From: Crocodylus rhombifer
Lineage: Eukaryota; Chordata; Crocodylia; Crocodylidae
Direction: 5' to 3'
Assembly (NCBI GenBank): GCA_038503035.1
Contig: JAVSML010025538.1
Location: 2,210,880 to 2,274,879 of the forward strand
Length of the DNA: 64,000 bases
Position 1 is the stretch's first letter. The number at the start of each line of letters is the position of its first letter. Position numbers and translations under genes: made by a program. The notes beneath the pieces were generated by a model. The model saw only the letters and a list, made by a program, of their open reading frames with translations, was not told the origin of the DNA and ran no database searches. Shown one piece after another: positions 1 to 12,114 of the stretch.

Positions 1-542
1 AAAAATGCTCCAAAACTAACTGGAAATTTACAGTGATGCATATTTATTTTTAATGGCCATGTTTTTGCCAAGCATTCACATATAGTTAATTAACTTTTTT
101 AAGTCTTAGATATTAGTAGAAATTTGAAGCAGCAGAATAAATTTACAGTAAAAGTGTGCTGTGCTGTTTCATAAGCAGAACCTCTAAAGAAATATTCTAA
201 ATTAATGTCTTCCTTCATAATTCAATAAACATATTTTCTAAAGCCTGTGACTACTATAACTTCTGAATTCTATCGTTAGACTTTCTTATTCATATATTAT
301 AATCATCTTGAATTCCACAAATTATTTTTATTCTCACAAAGAAGATAAGGTGAGGAAAGAACTGATGTAAGGGCAAAATTCATGGAGCTCTGAAAGGCAG
401 AATTGACTCAAGAAGATAGGCATGATATAAGAGTATGCAGAGTAAGGGAAACAGAAATTTTGTTAACATGGTCTTAAGGTAAATAGCTTAAAAATTCTCG
501 TGCTTACTGTCTTAAGAGCTTGCTGTCAGTCTACCTGTGGTG
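1..542. other. single-copy AT-rich DNA, no gene seen
   Basis: AT-rich sequence with stops in all frames. I see no splice-bounded open frame, RNA gene or recognisable repeat here. Confidence 0.6.
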
Positions 543-550
543 CAAAATAA
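543..550 (+). repeat. target-site duplication, left
   Basis: CAAAATAA, identical to 1444-1451. It bounds the fold-back hAT element. Confidence 0.85.
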
Positions 551-1443
551 TAGGGCTGTACAAAGCTTCAGTCACCAATTTAATTTGGAGGAAATTCAGC
601 CCAATTTGGCAGCTGAATCTCCAAATCTGAATCGAATCAGGAGACCCATTAAAAGGTCCAAATCAAATCCAAAACCTCCGAATCAATTTGGAAAAGATTC
701 AGAGAGATTTGGCAATTCAGATCAGCCGGGAAGGCAGGCACAGCTGGGAAGCTGCAGGTTCTCCTGTGGCTCCTCCAGCTATGCCTGCCTCTCCCCAGGC
801 AGGGGGAGCCACAGGAGAAGGCCCCATGGCTGCCCTGTCCAGCCACATCCCCTGCCAGGCCCCAGCCTTCTGGCACTTAAAAAATAAATAAACAAACAAA
901 TAAAATAAAGCCCCGCACTCATCAGTTGCAGCAGCAGTGATCAGGGCCTCTGAGGGCTTGTGGCAGAGTGCCTTTGCACCGCGTGTGGCAGTGGGGGGGG
1001 CAGTGGGGATCACTACCCCACCTGGCACCCATGCAACAGCACAGGGCAGTGGGGATTCCCCGTCCACCACTTGGTACCCATGCAACATCTGTCGCATTGC
1101 ACAGGTCCAGCATGGCTTGGCGGGGCACCGTGTGGGGCTTTTTCTATTATTTTTTTTTTAACGTGCCAGGAGGCTGGTCCAGATGGAGGGTGGGGCCAGG
1201 CAGGGCAACCATGGCTTTTCCCACAGCTCCCTCTGCCCAGAGAAAGGTAGGCACAGCTGAAGGAGCCACAGGAGAACCGGCCAATTCAAATCTCTGAATC
1301 AGCACTAAATCAGTGCAAATCTCTGATTCTGATTCAGCTGAATCGAATGGGGACAGTGATTTGCATCACCAAATCGAATTACTGTCCTCCAAATCAGCTA
1401 AATCCAAATCCAAATGGAATATTTCCCTATTCACACAAGCCTA
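551..1443. mobile_element. non-autonomous fold-back hAT element
   Basis: The ends read TAGGGCTGT... and ...CAAGCCTA, and the element is flanked by a perfect 8-bp direct repeat CAAAATAA (543-550 and 1444-1451), the duplication length typical of hAT transposons. The two halves are long inverted copies of each other: about 551-900 pairs with about 1137-1443, including TGGCACTTAAAAAATAA near 870 against its inverted partner near 1165, and GGTTCTCCTGTGGCTCC near 757 against its inverted copy near 1270. Both ends are packed with GATTCAG, AATCTG and AATTTGG-like motifs. The 890-bp length and lack of transposase sequence make it non-autonomous. Open frames inside it are by-products of the GC-rich repeat. 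Confidence 0.85.
998..1090 (+). repeat. short tandem duplication inside the hAT element
   Basis: Two imperfect units about 46 bp apart, each running from GGGCAGTGGGGAT to CACCCATGCAACA or TACCCATGCAACA, at the unpaired centre of the fold-back element. Confidence 0.6.
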
Positions 1444-1451
1444 CAAAATAA
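1444..1451 (+). repeat. target-site duplication, right
   Basis: CAAAATAA, identical to 543-550. Confidence 0.85.
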
Positions 1452-4400
1452 GCTACGTGTATAATAATATTGACAAGTTATTTAAATACAAGTTTTATAA
1501 TGGTTTAATATCCAGTATATGACAGAACTGTATCTCTCTTCATTAGCAATTGAATAAATGTATATCACATTACTTAGTCAGACTTACTGCTTATAAACCT
1601 ATATTTTCCTACTGTGGTCCTTGAGTATTATATTCTTAATAGCTTCAATAATTAGAGATTTGGTTGATTCTTTAAAAGAAGAAGGCTTCTGAGTGTTTAT
1701 TTAAGGTTTAAACATTTTTTTTTGGAATGTCTTAGTTGGTCTAATAAAAGGTATCATCTCTGAACCAAGATGTTTAGATTTTTGCATTTATAAGGTGGTG
1801 TACTTAGACTATCCATCACTATCAGTTGGCTAGAATAAAATTATTCCAAGCAAATTGATAGAAGACATACAGCCCATACTTTAATATTCCCTGCCTTATA
1901 AGCAGCCTACCCAATGAAACTGGTTATTGCCACTTTGTTTGCTTAGGTTTTATTTACCTTCAACCATTTTTTTTGGTAGTTCTGATCCTCATTATTAACA
2001 CACCATCTGTGATAATTGTCTCTCTCCTGCAGCTATCTGTGGTTTCTTTACAGCTGGCCATAGTACCACGAGTGATGAGGTTGTTAAGGCAGTTTGTCTC
2101 AAAACACAGAGGATCCTCAGACAAAGCAGACCTTATTGCCTGGGGTTTAAGATTGAGGAGAACAGAAAATATAAAAGTTTTGAAACACGCTCTCTAGATA
2201 AGACTCCCTATGTGGGGGGGAGGGATCACAGGGCCAGAGTGGCAAAGGACCTGACCTATATTACAAATGCAAACCCACAAAGCTTGTGGAAATACTTTAA
2301 CCTGTTGTAAATATAGAAGTTGTGAAAAAGCATATGACCTATGCAGATTCAAGAGTGATGTAACTTAGCAATTTGCTGCTCATCAGAGCATGATTTGAGG
2401 AGGATTAAAAAGCAATCTTTTGGCAGTTATTTCACTGGGTCATTTATCTGTCCAAGAACCCCCTTTCTGATATGAGAGGGGAAAAAAAATCAAATGATTT
2501 TATCATACTGACTTTTTTGTTCTTCAGATTTACTTATAAAGCTTTGTTCCTCTGGGGGTTCAGTGAAGCATGTAAGAACTTAACAGAGAAGTAAGAAGAA
2601 AAGCAGCAGGTGCACAGATAAATGGTCATCTTGATTCTGAACCAAACAAAAAAGTATATATCCAAGCTGAAATACAGTATATGCTATTTGGAAGAACCTG
2701 AAGGCGAGTCCCAGAGATCTCCCTCACTTAACAAGCACTTGACCAATTGCTTCTTGAGATAGCAGTTAAATCAGTTAGCATGCCATCTGTTTAAGGGATA
2801 GTACAGCAAGTTTTGTGTCCTGCTCATACATAAGGGAGAACACTGCTCTTAATGTCTTTGTGAAACTGCTTTATATGAATAGTACGTAATGACTTAGGTA
2901 GGTCATGGCCACAGACATCCTTTTTATTAATGCATTAATAACTGCAAATGTACACTGATCCTGTAAAGGATACAGATTTATGTCCAGGTTGAAAATATTC
3001 TGAATCACTAAAACATAACAGATGTTGCCAGGAGTATGAGGCCATTCTATAGCTGTTGGTGAACTTCTGAAAAACTCTGAAGTCAGAAATAATTTTGAAA
3101 GCTACAGTTCACTTTCTAAAGGAAATAACCTATGCAGATCATAGTCTGAACTGAGTTTGACTCAATGGCATTCAAAACTGAGCCGGTCAGGGTGTCTGAA
3201 AAGAAATATTCAGTGCCTCATACTAACTGATGTTTTTCCTTGCTTTCTCAGTTTTTCCTTGCTTTGATTTTCCATCAAATCCTCTGAAGTTGTATTAATC
3301 TATTGTCATCTCATTTAATTCACATAGGATACTGTGTTTTCTAAATATAAAGTGATATTGATTATGCAGTTTTTGATGTATCTTGAAGTTAGTAAGAGTT
3401 TTCAATGGGCATGTTGCTAATTAACTGCTTCTAGGAAGTGCAGGAATCTTTCATGTGAATAGAACTCAGCCCTACCAAATTAGTTAAAAAGTATAAAGAA
3501 CAGGGCCACACCTACATCAGCAGGAGCATATTTTTTTACAGAATAACCACTCCATTTCTGATTTCACTATCTTTGTGCTCAGGAGAAATCTATCAAATAC
3601 TTCTAACAGGCAGGGTTGTGAACAAGAATTTATAAGCTAGCTGGACACTAGAAACCAAGGACTGAACCTCCATAACTTTTATGACACACTATAGTGTATC
3701 TGATTTCTGAAATTCTTCTTACACACTGCAGGTGATCATGCACCTCCTCCCTTTATATCTTCATTGCCTCACCTAGTTTTTTAGACTAATACATTACTTA
3801 AGTTTAGTGAATACTAAACATACTTGCTATGTTCATGATAAGGGTAATGTATGTCTAGTGTAAGAGTATGTCTACATGGAAAAAACAAGGGTAGAATAAT
3901 ATGATACCATATATACGCTTGATTAATATAGGTAGCACAGATAACAATAGCAATGAGGACATAGCAGCATGGACAACCAGAGTGCAAACACTCGAAGGGG
4001 CTTTTGGTACTCACTCTGGTTGCTGGCAGGCACTAAAGCTTGTACCACCACATAAGCTTCAGTGCATAAATCAAACAAAATTATGCTATAATCACACCTT
4101 CATTTTGTTGTGCAAATGCACCCCAAAATAAAGATTATTGTTGCACAGAATTATTACAAATTGCTTTAAAAATCAAAAGGCTGTGGGTCTCTAGAAAAAA
4201 TGCCAAGTGGCTGTATCTAAGGGATTGTTCACATTATACTTTAAGATTCTCAAATGTTGATCAATGTTAGTGTTAGCTTGAGTTTAGAGCTGTCACATGT
4301 TCAGGCTAAAAAACCTTCTCTGACTAGAAGCTACAGCCATGAGTTGCCATTAGAGGGTTGGGAAGCCAGGACAGGCTTCTATCGCTGCTCTAGGAGAGTG

Positions 4401-4639
4401 GGCTGGAGAGATGAGTTGCTGGGGGCAGGAGCATGAGGCCAGAAGGAGGAGAGTTTAATGATGGGGACTGGGTGGGGAAATGGGAGAAGTGGGAATGGTG
4501 GCTGGGGGCTAGGTGGTGAAATGAAGGAAGTTATCCACTGAAGCCACTAAAGGATAAAATAAAAAGATGTGAAAAAGAATATAAAAGAAAGAAAGAGTAA
4601 ATTTAATAAAGCAAACCTTACGTTTTAATAAATTGGAAT
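1452..4639. other. single-copy AT-rich DNA, no gene seen
   Basis: Mostly AT-rich sequence without a supportable gene. Near 3840-3870 a stretch reading GTATGTCTACATGG resembles the MITE end at 44879, so a decayed MITE may lie at about 3840-4140. From 4430 to 4520 the plus strand is G-rich (repeated GGTGGGG and GGGGACTGGG) without a clear unit. Confidence 0.5.
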
Positions 4640-5110
4640 TGGGATTGGGGCAGACAGGGAAGGGAAGTCCCAGTGCACAAGGAGTCTCAGGGAAGTCCTA
4701 GGTCACAAAGACCCCAATCAGGCTTCCTACCTTGCTGCCCACCTATCCCTCCCTCCTGGACTAGTTTGTGAACCTGCAATCTGCTTGGCTACATCACACA
4801 CCTGGGGGGCAGGAGGGGGAATTGGCTTGTTATCAGTCCCTGCCGCACCAGACAGTAGAGTTCAGGGGGGTAAAAAATTTGTCTACACAGAACAGCTGGA
4901 TGGGGGGAGTGGACATTGCATCCTGGGATGCTGGAGGACTAAAACTTGGGTGGCATACCTCTGGGGAGCGGCCACACATTTGTGGAACATGAACTGTTCA
5001 ATATGGATTGGAGATAAACCTGCCCTGGAATGGCATAAATGTAAGAATCTAAAAGGATAATTAAAACTAGTTTATACCCCTTGTGTGGACAATCCAGGGG
5101 TTAAGAGCTC
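4640..5110. repeat. GC-rich interspersed repeat, family copy 1
   Basis: This block shares sequence with 11830-12110 and 55130-55440. All three have a GCATCCTGGGATGCTGG-like core (4918-4935 here), followed by GGACT and then an AT-rich tail related to TTTATACCCC. I read it as one family of interspersed repeat, probably a non-autonomous DNA transposon. No terminal inverted repeat or target duplication could be fixed. Confidence 0.5.
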
Positions 5111-5239
5111 CCTGAGCCACCCAAACTCAATGTGTAACAAGGCTCTTTATGAGATGTTTGCCCTCAGCCCCCGACCCACTAAGACTAAAAGATCTCACTG
5201 AGGACAACACAGCTTCAATTAGCTGTTAGCCCTGCTGTT

Positions 5240-5885
5240 AGTACTTTTTTGATACCATATAGACTGGCCTGACTCTGAAAATCATTTTCAATTTCTTATC
5301 AGACTGTGTAATTATATATTGGATTTCATTTTTTAAATGTAAAAATCAATAAGTAAGATATTTTGTTTAAAAAGAAACAGAGAAAAAGGGCAGCCTCATT
5401 GTGAAAGTACTAGACTGGCACTAGAGATCTGGGTGGGGATAATGATGCTGTCTGACATCAAATGTATAGGGTTGATTATAGCAATGTTTGCAAAGGCATC
5501 TTAAGGTGTTAACATGCTGTCCAGAAGAAAGCTATATTCCTTTTCACAGGGATAATAACAGGATGACATCATATTGTTGACAAACAATGTTCTATGTTTG
5601 AGTACCCACCAAGAAACAATGCCCTTCACTTTTTAATGATTATATGTCAATGCTCAGGCATATACTAAAACATTCCCAAATGCATGAATATTTTATGAAC
5701 CATCAGGTAAAAACAAAGTTTTCCACATGACCTTATTTATAAAGGAATGGTCTATCACAGATACCAGGAAGCAGGCTTTTACTTATTTTAATATACAGTT
5801 GGCTCTATTGCTTAAACTAATCCATATTCAATATGTCTTACTTCTAATGGATTTCCAAACCATTTTTTTTCCTGTTCATTATAGA
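5240..5885. other. single-copy AT-rich DNA
   Basis: No gene or clear repeat. A segment near 5390-5440 has a faint resemblance to the head of tRNA-derived SINEs, but it is too weak to call. Confidence 0.5.
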
Positions 5886-5889
5886 GACG

Positions 5890-6690
5890 AAAGCTTTAGA
5901 AGGTTTATCAAAGATACAGTTATTCATAGAGTCACTCGTAGTAAGGTGATGGCTAGCAGTGCTGCAGTAACGTTTGCTAACTCCCCCAGCATCCTTGGGT
6001 GCATCCTGTCTTGCCCTATGAACTTTTACACATCCAGCTTTTCTAAATAATCCCTACCCTGTCACAGCTGGCTGCTTGCCTTCTCCCTGGACTGCGCTGC
6101 CAGGTACAGTAGTCTTGGAGTCGACCTTGGTTGTGAAGACTGAGGTGAAAAAGGCATTGAGCAATTCAGCTTTTTCTGCATCCTCTGTCACTAGGTTGCC
6201 TCTCTCATTTAGAAAAGGACCTATGCTTTCCCTGATCCTTTCCAGCACTTGCACCAGGAAGTGGCCCCCAACACTTTCTAAAAATGTTCTCGATTGCCTC
6301 CACACTGCTGCATTGTCCTCCCAGCAAATGTCAGGGTGACTGAAGTCCCCCATGAGAACCAGAGCCAGCAATCAGGAAACTTCTGCTAGCTGTTAGAAGA
6401 AAGCCTCATCTACCACATACTCCTGGTCTGGTGGTCTATAGTAGACATCTCCCAGAACATCATTTTTGTAGCTCTCCCCTCTGACCCTCATCTAGAAGAC
6501 TTTCAACAGGCCTATCTCCAATTTCATATCGGAGCTCTGAGCAATCATACAGTTCATTTATATACAGTCCTCCTCTTCTTCTCCCCTGCCTGTCTTTCGT
6601 GCACAGTTTATACCTATCCTTGACAGTGCTCCAGTCATGTGAACTATCCCACCAAGTCTCTGTTATTACAATCACATCATCATGGGGATA
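5890..6690 (-). pseudogene. CR1 LINE fragment, ORF2 with internal deletion
   Basis: The minus strand encodes pieces of the CR1 second reading frame, the endonuclease/reverse transcriptase that copies the element into DNA. Endonuclease sequence comes first: TETWWDSSHDW and KDRQGRRRGG (6675-6460), then LMGDFSHPDICWEDN (from about 6355). It jumps directly to the linker before the reverse transcriptase (NERGNLVTEDAEKAELLNAFF, 6210-6140), so the C-terminal part of the endonuclease is missing. A weak match to the start of the reverse transcriptase (CVKVHRARQDAPKDAGG-like, about 6040-5940) follows in a shifted frame. The copy is dead. Family assignment is confident; subfamily is not. Confidence 0.85.
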
Positions 6691-7880
6691 TTTTATTATG
6701 TGAATGTTATTTTTTCATAATAATAGTTGTGGCCCATTTGTATAGTTAAAAAACCTACTTCAGGTAAACCTGATATAAATAATTCCTTTTCTTGTCAGTG
6801 AACAAACTTTTATGAAGAAAAACTTCAAACGAGTGATCCCATCATTGTCCTCCTTCTGTGAGACATGAAATGGAGACATGAAATGCTGCCTTGAAATACA
6901 CTGCCAAAGTTATTTATTTAAGCCATCATTCAAAAAGCACGTTAAGTATGTGCTCGTCTTAAATATTGTGAGTCATCTCACTGAAGAAATAAGCAATGGC
7001 TTACACTGCAGTTCAATGACCTCAAAATAGAGATAATACAATTACTCTGCACCATGGTGCAATGTAACTACCTTTTCCTAGTTAAGAAACCCCTTTACCA
7101 TTGATGAGATTATTCTAAGACTTAGAATATGGCATGAACTGAAGTGCTTTCCTGAATTTGGATGCTAATGCATTCCCCTGCAACAACTGCTATAGGTACT
7201 TGAAGATGTCTCAGAACAACAATGAATAATATGACAATGAAGCAGATGCTACAATTTCTAAGCATTTCTACATTACAGCTAAGATGAGGTAATGATGCAG
7301 AAACTTACTGTTTCATTTATGTTATTTAACTGGCAAGCTTAAGACTTATTTTATACATAATTCAAGGATATTGGTTAGAAGTTAATGCAGCTACAAGTTT
7401 AACAAAATACAATTTGGTATCTTGATATCATCAGGAGGATCTGAAAATACATAACTGTAGAGATGAATAAATAATAATAAACATCTACATTTTTTGTTTG
7501 TAGCTTGTGTAACTGATGCCAAAGGCAGATGGCCCTAATCAAAGTTCCTGAAATGAGATTATTAGGTTGGTTTTCTGCTAGAAAAAATGCCATCATTCCT
7601 TCCTATCAAAGTTCTTACGATTCTTCACTGCAAGTCCCAAGATCTTTCCCAACCCAAGTCCTTTATGAATTCTTTTGTAAACTCTTTGCAACAGGAAAAA
7701 GTGGCCTAGATATTAGTTGAATATGAAACATTTAGTTGTGTTACATATGCTATACATACATAAATATCTTAATAATTAAGATAATAAGCAATAATAGTTT
7801 CTTGTCTGTTTATATAGGAAAATTATATTATAAGAGGAATGTTATGCTCCTTGCATAGGTTTAGAGGGCCTTTGGCAGGG
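6691..7880. other. single-copy AT-rich DNA, no gene seen
   Basis: AT-rich sequence with no recognisable element or supportable exon. Confidence 0.5.
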
Positions 7881-7885
7881 TAGAT

Positions 7886-8195
7886 TTCATAGACATTAGG
7901 GCCTCAAAGATCATCAAGTCCAGCCACCTGCCTCGGGGCAGAAAGTCAGCTGAGTCAAAGGATCCCAGCAAGATAAGCATCCAAACACTTCTTCAATGAG
8001 TCCAGAGTAGGTGCCTGCACCACTTCTAGAGGGAGTCTATTCCAGGTCCTGGGGACTCAGACAGTAAAGAAATTTTTCCTTATGTCCAGCCTAAAATAGT
8101 CTTGGAGGAGTTTATGACTGCTGGTCCTTGTTTTTCCTTGGGGTGCTCTGGTGAAAAGATGTTCTCCCAGATCCTGATATACACCCCTTATATAT
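7886..8195 (-). mobile_element. CR1 LINE 3' end
   Basis: Starts on the plus strand with TTTCATAGACATTAGGGCC, the reverse complement of a CR1 tail. It then carries the 3' UTR and last coding sequence (TTTTTCCTTATGTCCAGCC, AGATGTTCTCCCAGATCCTG). The 5' part is missing, as is usual for LINE copies that were incompletely reverse transcribed. Confidence 0.85.
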
Positions 8196-8765
8196 AGGAA
8201 AAGGAAGAAATGACACAACATAGGTTTGGTGCAGAAAAGTTGAAGGCAAGATTTGGACGGACAGACAGGACAGCTGCATGTGTAATCCATGCTCCATGAG
8301 GGCTTGGTCACCGTAAAGAGTGGAAACAAGGAAGTCATGGGAGTTCATCCACAATATAAACTTTATAGGTCTTACAGAGATTTGGGAGAATGGGGTGAAA
8401 ATAAACACCTCATGTACTGCACTGAGAGAGCACCTTTCCACTTTCAACACATCAGATAACAGCATGAATATGTCCTAATTTCCATGAAGGCTTAACTATC
8501 TGTATGTGTAGACCTTACATTACCCAAATTAAATGTACATATTTTCTACTTACTTTACATTTTATTTTATAATATGCATTTCAATATGGAAGGACTGATC
8601 ATCAATCTCATAACTATTATACTTTAAGAATCTCTACCCCACAAAGGCCTATACATATGATAATACACCAGTTAAACCATTTAACTATAGCATGTTTTAT
8701 CAAAAATACATGATACAATACAATCTTGAAATAAAGAAACCATGATAATGGTAACAAATGTATAG
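8196..8765. other. mixed sequence, unclassified
   Basis: 8196-8465 is moderately GC-rich and may be an old repeat, but I do not recognise it. 8470-8765 is AT-rich without features. Confidence 0.4.
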
Positions 8766-8773
8766 ATTTTAAT

Positions 8774-9509
8774 TAGGCCTGTGTGAGTAGGGAAGTATTC
8801 AATTTGGATTGGGCTGATTCAGAGAACAGTGATTTGATTCAGAGATTTGGATTGCTGTCCCAAATCATTTCAGCTAATTTGGGTTCAGAAGATTCAACAC
8901 TGATTCAGACAGATTTAAAGATTCAACCATAGACTATAATGGGGAATCACTGAAATACATATAACTTTGCCATTATTTGGCAGATTTGGACAAAAAAAAG
9001 CAGGGATGGTAGCCCCTTCTGCAGACATGAGGCCTGCCAAATTTCAAGGAGATAGGTATAGGGATTTCTGGGAAATTGCACCTCAAACTGTTCAAAGCAA
9101 AACTTGTGACGTGTGACTTTGTGTGTGTTTTAAGGCACAGCAGGATGACAACACCAGGGATGGTAGCCTGTAACAGGGGGAGTTCCTAGTTCTCAGGCAA
9201 AAACAGTTCACAAAAGGGACAGAAATGCTGAAGACAGAGGCTTATGTGCTGTTTCCATGTCTCTCCCCCAGAGTCCTGTGATTGGAAGGGGACTCAGGGA
9301 AAGGTCACAGTCACTGGCCAGCTACAGATATCAGTCTTGCCCCCTTCTTAGTTTCTGTTTCCCTGCAAGACCGCCTTCTGAATCATCGAATCTTTTCTGA
9401 ATCAATTCAGAGGATTTTTTTTTATCTCCTGATTCAATTTGGTGATTTGTCCTCCGAATCGGGACTAATCTTCTCCAATTTGAATCAGCAACTGGTTCAC
9501 ACACCCCTA
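8774..9509. mobile_element. non-autonomous hAT element, GATTCA-rich ends
   Basis: Begins TAGGCCTGTGTGAGTAGGGA and ends TTCACACACCCCTA, an imperfect terminal inverted repeat. The flanking octamers ATTTTAAT (8766-8773) and AATTTTAT (9510-9517) agree at 6 of 8 positions, a degraded 8-bp target duplication. Both ends are dense in GATTCAG, GATTTGG and CAATTTGG motifs. The interior (8990-9170) holds one full ~150-bp unit and the start of a second, related to the arrays at 25990-26430 and 31059-31490. Its 5' end is the inverse of the 26601 end. Confidence 0.8.
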
Positions 9510-9517
9510 AATTTTAT

Positions 9518-10550
9518 CTCTCTAGAAGAATGTTAATCATGTTATATAGAAAGGAAATATAAGTTTACTGTCATATTTCCATACTTATAAACACCTAGAA
9601 AAATAACTAAGAGGCTCCTGCAATTTCTGTGGTATTTATGGCAACTGATACTTGTTCCATTCAAGATTTGTTGAACTATTTGGGGGTAAAATTCACATCA
9701 CTCACATAAGACAAATTGGTTTAAGTTAATGAACAGTGGACAGTGGAGGAGTTGGGTTGAGGGCAACAACTGAGATATCAAAACTGGGGTCAGCTACTGC
9801 AGCTACGCTACAACCCCTACACTATTGTTCATAATCCAACCCTTGTGAGCTGGAACACCAGTTACTTTACTTACACAAATGTAAAAATGTCATGGGTATA
9901 AAAGGATACTGATATACAACTGTTTTGTCTGCATGATCTTGTAATAGTCATACCTCATTCAGGTTTCAGACAATTTCCCTAACTTGTAACATTACAGGAT
10001 GATACAGACATTACATAAAGATCATAATGGGTAGAACCACTTCAACCCTCTTTAAAATGCACGTTTGCTCATGATCTCAGTTGCCTAGAGGCCATCACTG
10101 GCCAAATCCCATTTCCTATTGCTGTATAACAATCATCTAGCCCTTCTTTCATAACTGCATTGTCTAAGTTCCAAGGCACAATTCTGGAACCATCTAGTAC
10201 CTCAAAGTCTGCATAACATAGCTCTGTGGGTCAGATCTGACCAACAGGACACAGAGGTTGAGCACCTCTTTGATTTCTTCAGTTCACCAGCTGGATTACC
10301 AGTGGGCATTTTTTTTTTTTTTTACAGCTGGGTTAAGTGGGGGTGGTCTTTGGTAAAAATTCAAAGTGAGCCTCGAGGTCATATCTCTGGAGCCATAGCA
10401 AGACACCCTGACTGCTGCAACCAGATCACTTTAATCTCTTTGGCTAAGAACAGAGGTTCAAAAAGCCCAAGGAAGAATCAATTAAATCTTTGTAGGTTTT
10501 TCTAAGCCGTGAAGATTGAACTGATAACAAACTGAACTGATATTCAGTGT
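9518..10550. other. mostly single-copy DNA
   Basis: No gene seen. Near 10225-10275 the motif AGGTTGAGCACCTCT resembles the end of a hAT-type MITE and may be a decayed terminus. A run of 14 T lies at about 10310-10323. Confidence 0.45.
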
Positions 10551-10559
10551 TTCAATGGC

Positions 10560-12110
10560 CAAAGCAAGCAGAAACCTGCACAGGCCCAGGTCTCGAGCCT
10601 AGGGGTGCCCCTGTGTGCCTCCTCAATGCTAGACAATGCTGAAGGTTGCCAAACCCAAGTGGTGGCAATGGACATCTGATTGGCTGCTGGACACTCCTGC
10701 CCCACCCCATGATGTCAGCCACAGGGAGGGGGAAAGCCAGCAGCCAATCTCTCCCAGCCCTACCCCCTGCCCACCACCCACTTCTCCAAGAGGTTTGGAG
10801 TGGGGATGGGGTGAGGGGATGAGAACACACCCCTGACTCCCTTACAGAGGTCTGAACACTGCAGGGGAGGGGAAGCCCTACTGAGATCGTCGGGGGGAGC
10901 CCTGGCAGGGGACTTTTCCCCACCTGCAGCCCAGCAAGTGGGCTGGAGCCTCTTCCTCACACCACCAGAATCTCTATGGGATGCCAAGGTGTGTGGAGGG
11001 AAGCACATCCCAGCTAGGCATCAGCCCCTGCATGGGGGAATGCACCCCCAGCTCAGCACTGGCCCCCTCAGTAAGGGTCTTAATGGGGAATCCCTGCAGG
11101 GGAGCATTTCCACTCCTCATAGCCCAGCTGGCCAGGCCAACAAGGGGGCAAGACTGAGGCTTTCCCAGCCTAGCTTGCTGGGCTGCAGGAGGCAGGGAGA
11201 AACCTCCCTGTGAGGGCTCCCCAGTCAAACCTCAACTGGTGGGGGTGGCACTAAGCCAGAGATTCTTTGCCCTCCAGGCTCTCAGGGAGGCTTCCAGCTG
11301 GGGAGGAGTCAGGCTTGTTTTCCTAGACCAGCTTACTGGGCTGACTGGAAACCCCTTCATGGGAGCACTCATGCAGACCCCTGCTGCGGAGGATGGTGCA
11401 AGGCCAGGGTGTAGTCTCCCCTGGCCTGACTCTCAGAAATGCTGGGGGCTGAGAACTACTGGGGATTTCTTAACCATGCTCTCTGGGCTGTGGGCTGGGC
11501 AAACCCCCCATGGGGTCTCCCATGCAAACCCTTGCTGGCAGGGGGGGCTGATGCTGGGCCAAGGGTATGTTCTTCCCCCTCCCCCCCTGCCTCTCAGAGA
11601 GGCTGCAAGCCTATTATGGGGTGGGGCTAGGGTGATTCCAGCCCAGCTCCCCCAGGCTGTGGGGGGATGAAAAACACCCACTGCTGGGGGGCTTTCCTAC
11701 CTGGGTTGTGCAGACCTGGCCTATGGAGGCTGGGGGCTGGTTCTCCTGCTCCCTCCTGATGGGCTGACAGGCCCATGCAGGAAGCAGGCTAGGGAGCAGA
11801 GGCTTTACTGCCTCAGCCCTGTGACAGCTAAGCCAGTCCTGCTCTGCTGGAGCAGACAGAACATCCCAGGGCTGCAAAGCATCCTGGGATGCTGAGGGAC
11901 TGTCACATAACTTTAGCTGGGTGGGGATCTGAGGTTGAAGTTCTGTAAACCTTAATCAATTAAGTCAGATACTATATTCATCCAGGTTTATCTTAAACCA
12001 GGATGGCTATTTTGAAACGAGTTTATGTGTACTAAACTTCTGTTCTGTTGCAGGTTTAAACCCGTTTCTGATCACTTAAACTGGTTTATGGGTCCCTAGG
12101 ATATAAGGTT
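10560..12110. repeat. GC-rich composite repeat, family copy 2
   Basis: About 1.3 kb of GC-rich DNA (10560-11890) with loosely repeated motifs such as CCCAGCCTAGCTTGCTGGGC, GGGCTTTCC and TGGGGGGCT, spaced irregularly by roughly 100-170 bp. It ends in GCATCCTGGGATGCTGAGGGACT (about 11880) and an AT-rich tail with TTTAAACC and CAGGTTTAAACCCG motifs. The core and tail match 4640-5110 and 55130-55440. Open frames of up to 143 codons here occur on both strands and reflect base composition, not genes. It could be a degenerate minisatellite inside a DNA transposon. Confidence 0.5.
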
Positions 12111-12114
12111 CAGT

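Noticed and set aside
1973..2197. 74-codon frame in single-copy DNA
   Set aside because: No splice context, no motif, and the length is expected by chance.
5385..5445. Possible tRNA-derived SINE head
   Set aside because: Only a vague match; the second promoter box and a tail are not visible.
10190..10290. hAT MITE end (AGGTTGAGCACCTCT)
   Set aside because: A single end with no partner or duplication; mentioned only within the surrounding entry.
11239..11670. 143-codon open frame on the plus strand
   Set aside because: It sits in GC-rich repeat DNA with comparable frames on the other strand and no recognisable domain.
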